Shown here: positions 5,995 through 8,323 of the stretch, in pieces
How positions within the stretch are numbered: position 1 is the stretch's first letter
How the letters are laid out: every line of letters begins with the position of its first letter
Assembly (NCBI GenBank): GCA_002427475.1
Contig: DIRG01000066.1
Location: 1 to 8,323 of the forward strand
From: Mageeibacillus sp. UBA5442
Lineage (GTDB): Bacteria > Bacillota > Clostridia > Saccharofermentanales > DTU023
DNA length: 8,323 nt
Direction: 5' to 3'
Made by a program: the position numbers and the translations under genes
The notes under the pieces: model-generated
The model's database searches: none
Told to the model about the DNA's origin: nothing
What the model saw: only the letters and a program-made list of their open reading frames with translations

Positions 5995-8323
5995 GAAAAA
6001 AATGAATACAAATGGAAAAGCGCATGGAGCTAAAACGGCTCGCGTGACAGCTCTGCTTCTTATTATGGTTCTGGTCTTCTCCTTTATGCCTAGATATTCA
6101 GGAAAAGCAGCAGAGAATTTACTTGCACCGACCGCCGCGGGAGGAGAGCCCCAGAAGCGTGAAGTGATCTACGGAAAGTTGGCGGCTGATGGTAGCAGCG
6201 ACAGTATTTTTGTCGTGAATCACTATGATTTATTCGAGATGCAAAGTTTCAGTGATTACGGCGATTACGCTACAGTGTTGCAGCTGACGGGTGAGAATGC
6301 GCCGCAGTATGCAGCAGGTGAGGTGAAGCTTTCGGCCGCTGCCGGCAGTTATTACTATCAGGGCAATCTGAACTCGCAGGAGCTGCCTTGGCTGATTGAC
6401 ATTACGTACGAGCTTGATGGCGAAAAGATTCCTGCTGCAGAGGCTGCGGGAGTGGCGGGTGAGCTTTTTATTGAGATTGCTATCAGACAAAACCTGGCAG
6501 TGGATCCGTTCTTTTTCGAGAACTATGCTCTGCAGGTGTCAGCTAATTTGAACCCGAATAAGGCGCAAGTCGTGGAAACGAATAAGAGCGCGACGGTCGC
6601 TATCAGCGGTGAAGATCGTGTGCTTAATTGGATTGTTTTCCCCGGTCAAGAGACTGACCTCTTCATGCGCTTGCAGGTAAGAGATTTCGAACTGGCGGCG
6701 ATGACCTTCGCGGGCGTCGGGCTGGATTTCGAGTTTGATTTTGACTTGGAGGAGATGGACGAGCTGTCTGAAAACTCAGCCGGCTTGGCTGAGCTGTCGG
6801 ATGCTATAGGGCAGCTAGCGGATGGCGCCGAAGAGTTGGAGTCGGCAGTAGGTCAGCTGCAAGACGGTCTCGTTGATATAGAGGAGGGGAGCGGCAGCTT
6901 GGCGGAGAATGCTTCACAGCTGTCAGAGGGAGCCGGTGAGCTTCACAACGGTTCGGTCCAACTGCAGCAGGGACTGACGGAGTATAGCGGTGGCGTGTCG
7001 TCAATCAAGAACGGTATGGCCGGGTTCACGTCCGGTATGGGGCAGCTGCGATCGGGTGTCGCTCAGTTGGCTACGAACGGCTCGAGCCTCAGTTCGGGAT
7101 CTGCAGAGATCCTGGAGGCTTTGCAGCAGATTGTGCAGGGGATGTCGGTTGATTCGGGCTTAGGTGGCTTAGGCTTCGCTGCGCCTACTGAAGAAGAGTT
7201 GGCCGGGTTGGATGTCTTGATGCAAGGTTCTGCCGAGTTTAAAGAGGGGTTGAATCAACTTGCGACAGGTGCGGCCGGTATCGGCGAGCTCTATGTCGGG
7301 ATGAAAGCGCTTGAGGACAATCTGGAAGTTCTGGAAGCGGGTGCTGCGCAATTTGCTTTGCCTGATCAAGGCCCGGTGGCGCGCACGGCAGAGCAGTGGC
7401 GTGCACATTTAGAAGGAACGTATGGTGTTACAGTCGCTAGCGATGATCAATGGGAAGGGCTCTTGGCGGAGCTGAGTGGGCTTTCCTCTCTGGCTGCGGG
7501 CTATGTTACTGCGGTTGAGACCCTGCAAAGAACGCTGGCGATGCTAAATAACGAGCAGCAAGGCGTGCCTGCTTTGACCTCAGGGCTGGAGCAACTTTTG
7601 CCTTTGGCTGGAGGCTTGGCTGAACTTTCGCAAAATTACGAAAACATCCACAATGGCTTACTACTCTTAGTTGACACTGTGAAGGGGACCGCTGCCATGG
7701 CGGAGGATCTGCCTGCGCTTATGTCAGGACTCTCTGAGCTTGAAGAAGGCTTAAGTTTATTAGCGAGCGAATATGCCGTATTCGACTCAGGCTTATCTGA
7801 ATATACTCAAGGTGTGGCGCAACTCTTGCCTGTCTTTGACGGGGCAGGTGAGCAAGCCGGTCTAATTGCCGGGGCAAGACAGTTGTTGGCAGGTCTCACG
7901 GAGCTGGATGGTGGAGCCTCCGATCTGATTGATGGCCTGAGCGATTATTCCGGAGGTGCGGCTCAATATAAAGTGGGGCTTGACAGCTATCTTGATGGAG
8001 TCGCAGGACTTTATGATGGATTAGGTGAGTACCGCACGGAAGGATTTGATGAGTTTGCTTCCGGCTTCGGAACCTATACCGATGGTTTGCTTGAGTTTAA
8101 AGAAGCGACTGCTAACTTGGAGGATGAGTTCCTGAAACAGATTGAGGAAGCGATTTCTGAATACACTGATATGAGCTTTGAACCGCGCTCTTTCGTATCC
8201 GAGAAGAATAAGAACGTCGCAGGGGTGCAGTTCGTTTTACTGACTGAAGCAATCAGTATCCCGAATGACGGAACTGCTTCGACCTTCGAACCTGAAGTCG
8301 AAGGAGACTTCCTCAGCCGATTG
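5981..8323 (+). CDS. exported LxxG-heptad repeat protein, MMPL partner (3' end outside window)
   Basis: The frame is open for 781 codons from ATG 5981 to the window edge with no stop, so the C-terminus is missing. AGGAG (5966-5970) lies 10 nt upstream, and the start is 14 nt inside the transporter gene. A lysine-rich start (4-18), hydrophobic stretch (22-36) and small residues at SGKAAE (40-45) indicate a signal peptide or N-terminal anchor. Residues 60-260 look like a mixed beta domain (YYYQGNLNSQELPW at 124-137, LQVRDFELAAMTFAGV at 231-246). The rest is dominated by xxxLxxG heptads: 15 in an unbroken run at 269-373, three at 410-430, and a longer looser set at 577-618 and 632-709. PRSFVSEKNKNVAGVQFVLL (735-754) resembles the segment that closes such regions in MMPL-associated proteins, often before a C-terminal membrane span. 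The family is related in repeat type to YhgE/Pip proteins. Function is unknown; a stalk or cargo-handling partner of the transporter is inferred. Confidence 0.88.
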   Translation, partial: MNRVKKKMNTNGKAHGAKTARVTALLLIMVLVFSFMPRYSGKAAENLLAPTAAGGEPQKREVIYGKLAADGSSDSIFVVNHYDLFEMQSFSDYGDYATVLQLTGENAPQYAAGEVKLSAAAGSYYYQGNLNSQELPWLIDITYELDGEKIPAAEAAGVAGELFIEIAIRQNLAVDPFFFENYALQVSANLNPNKAQVVETNKSATVAISGEDRVLNWIVFPGQETDLFMRLQVRDFELAAMTFAGVGLDFEFDFDLEEMDELSENSAGLAELSDAIGQLADGAEELESAVGQLQDGLVDIEEGSGSLAENASQLSEGAGELHNGSVQLQQGLTEYSGGVSSIKNGMAGFTSGMGQLRSGVAQLATNGSSLSSGSAEILEALQQIVQGMSVDSGLGGLGFAAPTEEELAGLDVLMQGSAEFKEGLNQLATGAAGIGELYVGMKALEDNLEVLEAGAAQFALPDQGPVARTAEQWRAHLEGTYGVTVASDDQWEGLLAELSGLSSLAAGYVTAVETLQRTLAMLNNEQQGVPALTSGLEQLLPLAGGLAELSQNYENIHNGLLLLVDTVKGTAAMAEDLPALMSGLSELEEGLSLLASEYAVFDSGLSEYTQGVAQLLPVFDGAGEQAGLIAGARQLLAGLTELDGGASDLIDGLSDYSGGAAQYKVGLDSYLDGVAGLYDGLGEYRTEGFDEFASGFGTYTDGLLEFKEATANLEDEFLKQIEEAISEYTDMSFEPRSFVSEKNKNVAGVQFVLLTEAISIPNDGTASTFEPEVEGDFLSRL
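6785..7099 (+). repeat. protein-level tandem heptads, xxxLxxG, 15 in register
   Basis: Residues 269-373 of the exported protein divide into 15 consecutive seven-residue units with Leu (or Ile, Tyr, Phe) at position 4 and mostly Gly at position 7, for example IGQLADG, VGQLQDG, AGELHNG, SVQLQQG, MGQLRSG. The period is 21 nt, but the codons differ between units, so this is an old protein repeat and not a recent DNA duplication. It corresponds to the xxxLxxG heptad type known from YhgE/Pip and Gram-positive MMPL proteins. Confidence 0.9.
7874..8107 (+). repeat. second block of tandem heptads, aromatic-rich
   Basis: Residues 632-709 give about 11 further heptads, such as ARQLLAG, LTELDGG, ASDLIDG, LSDYSGG, LDSYLDG, FGTYTDG. 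Here Tyr or Phe often replaces Leu at position 4, unlike the first block, and one extra residue (near 688) shifts the register once. Two blocks separated by about 250 residues would fit two helices pairing along one another, as in a folded-back stalk; that structural reading is inference. Confidence 0.75.

Noticed and set aside
6785..7099. DNA tandem repeat or minisatellite
   Set aside because: The 21-nt period exists at the protein level only; codons vary widely between units, so there is no recent DNA repeat.
6230..7408. Three short reverse-strand frames opposite the heptad-protein gene
   Set aside because: The forward strand is open in one frame through the whole stretch and encodes coherent heptads; the reverse products look random.

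Overview
The window reads like a chromosomal segment of a Bacillota (Firmicutes) bacterium of intermediate G+C, probably from the Clostridia. The clues are strong AGGAGG-type ribosome binding sites, extended -10 promoters of the form TGnTAnAAT, an AGCS sodium:amino-acid symporter, and a TetR / MMPL / LxxG-heptad protein set of the kind seen in that phylum. The lineage is an inference; there is no rRNA or other marker gene here.

Layout. (1) 1-649: a monocistronic GNAT-type N-acetyltransferase gene with its own extended -10 promoter. (2) 650-878: a convergent intergenic region holding an unrecognised reverse-strand reading frame that may be a decayed gene, and a strong, probably bidirectional terminator hairpin. 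(3) 879-2854, reverse strand: a two-gene operon. A small polytopic membrane protein resembling the membrane-sensor half of certain Firmicute histidine kinases is translationally coupled (ATGA overlap) to an AGCS-family Na+/alanine-type symporter. (4) 3028-3708, reverse strand: a TetR-family repressor gene. (5) 3709-3876: the divergent control region, with a 28-nt inverted repeat and a related 8-nt palindrome that are good operator candidates. (6) 3877-8323, forward strand: an MMPL/RND-superfamily transporter of 705 residues, then a 14-nt-overlapping gene for a very large secreted or membrane-anchored protein built mostly of xxxLxxG heptads, which runs off the right edge.

How the genes work together. 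The right half looks like one self-regulated export module: the TetR protein probably represses both itself and the transporter pair. The transporter has two matched membrane halves, each with the Asp-Tyr pair used for proton relay in MmpL proteins, and only short extracytoplasmic loops. The long LxxG-heptad region that many Gram-positive MMPL proteins carry inside a loop is here supplied as a separate exported protein. The left operon probably imports an amino acid with sodium; the role of its small membrane partner is unknown.

There are no mobile elements, CRISPR arrays, tRNA or rRNA genes that I can see. The most interesting points are the split transporter/heptad-stalk arrangement with its candidate operator, and the stand-alone sensor-like membrane domain coupled to a symporter.
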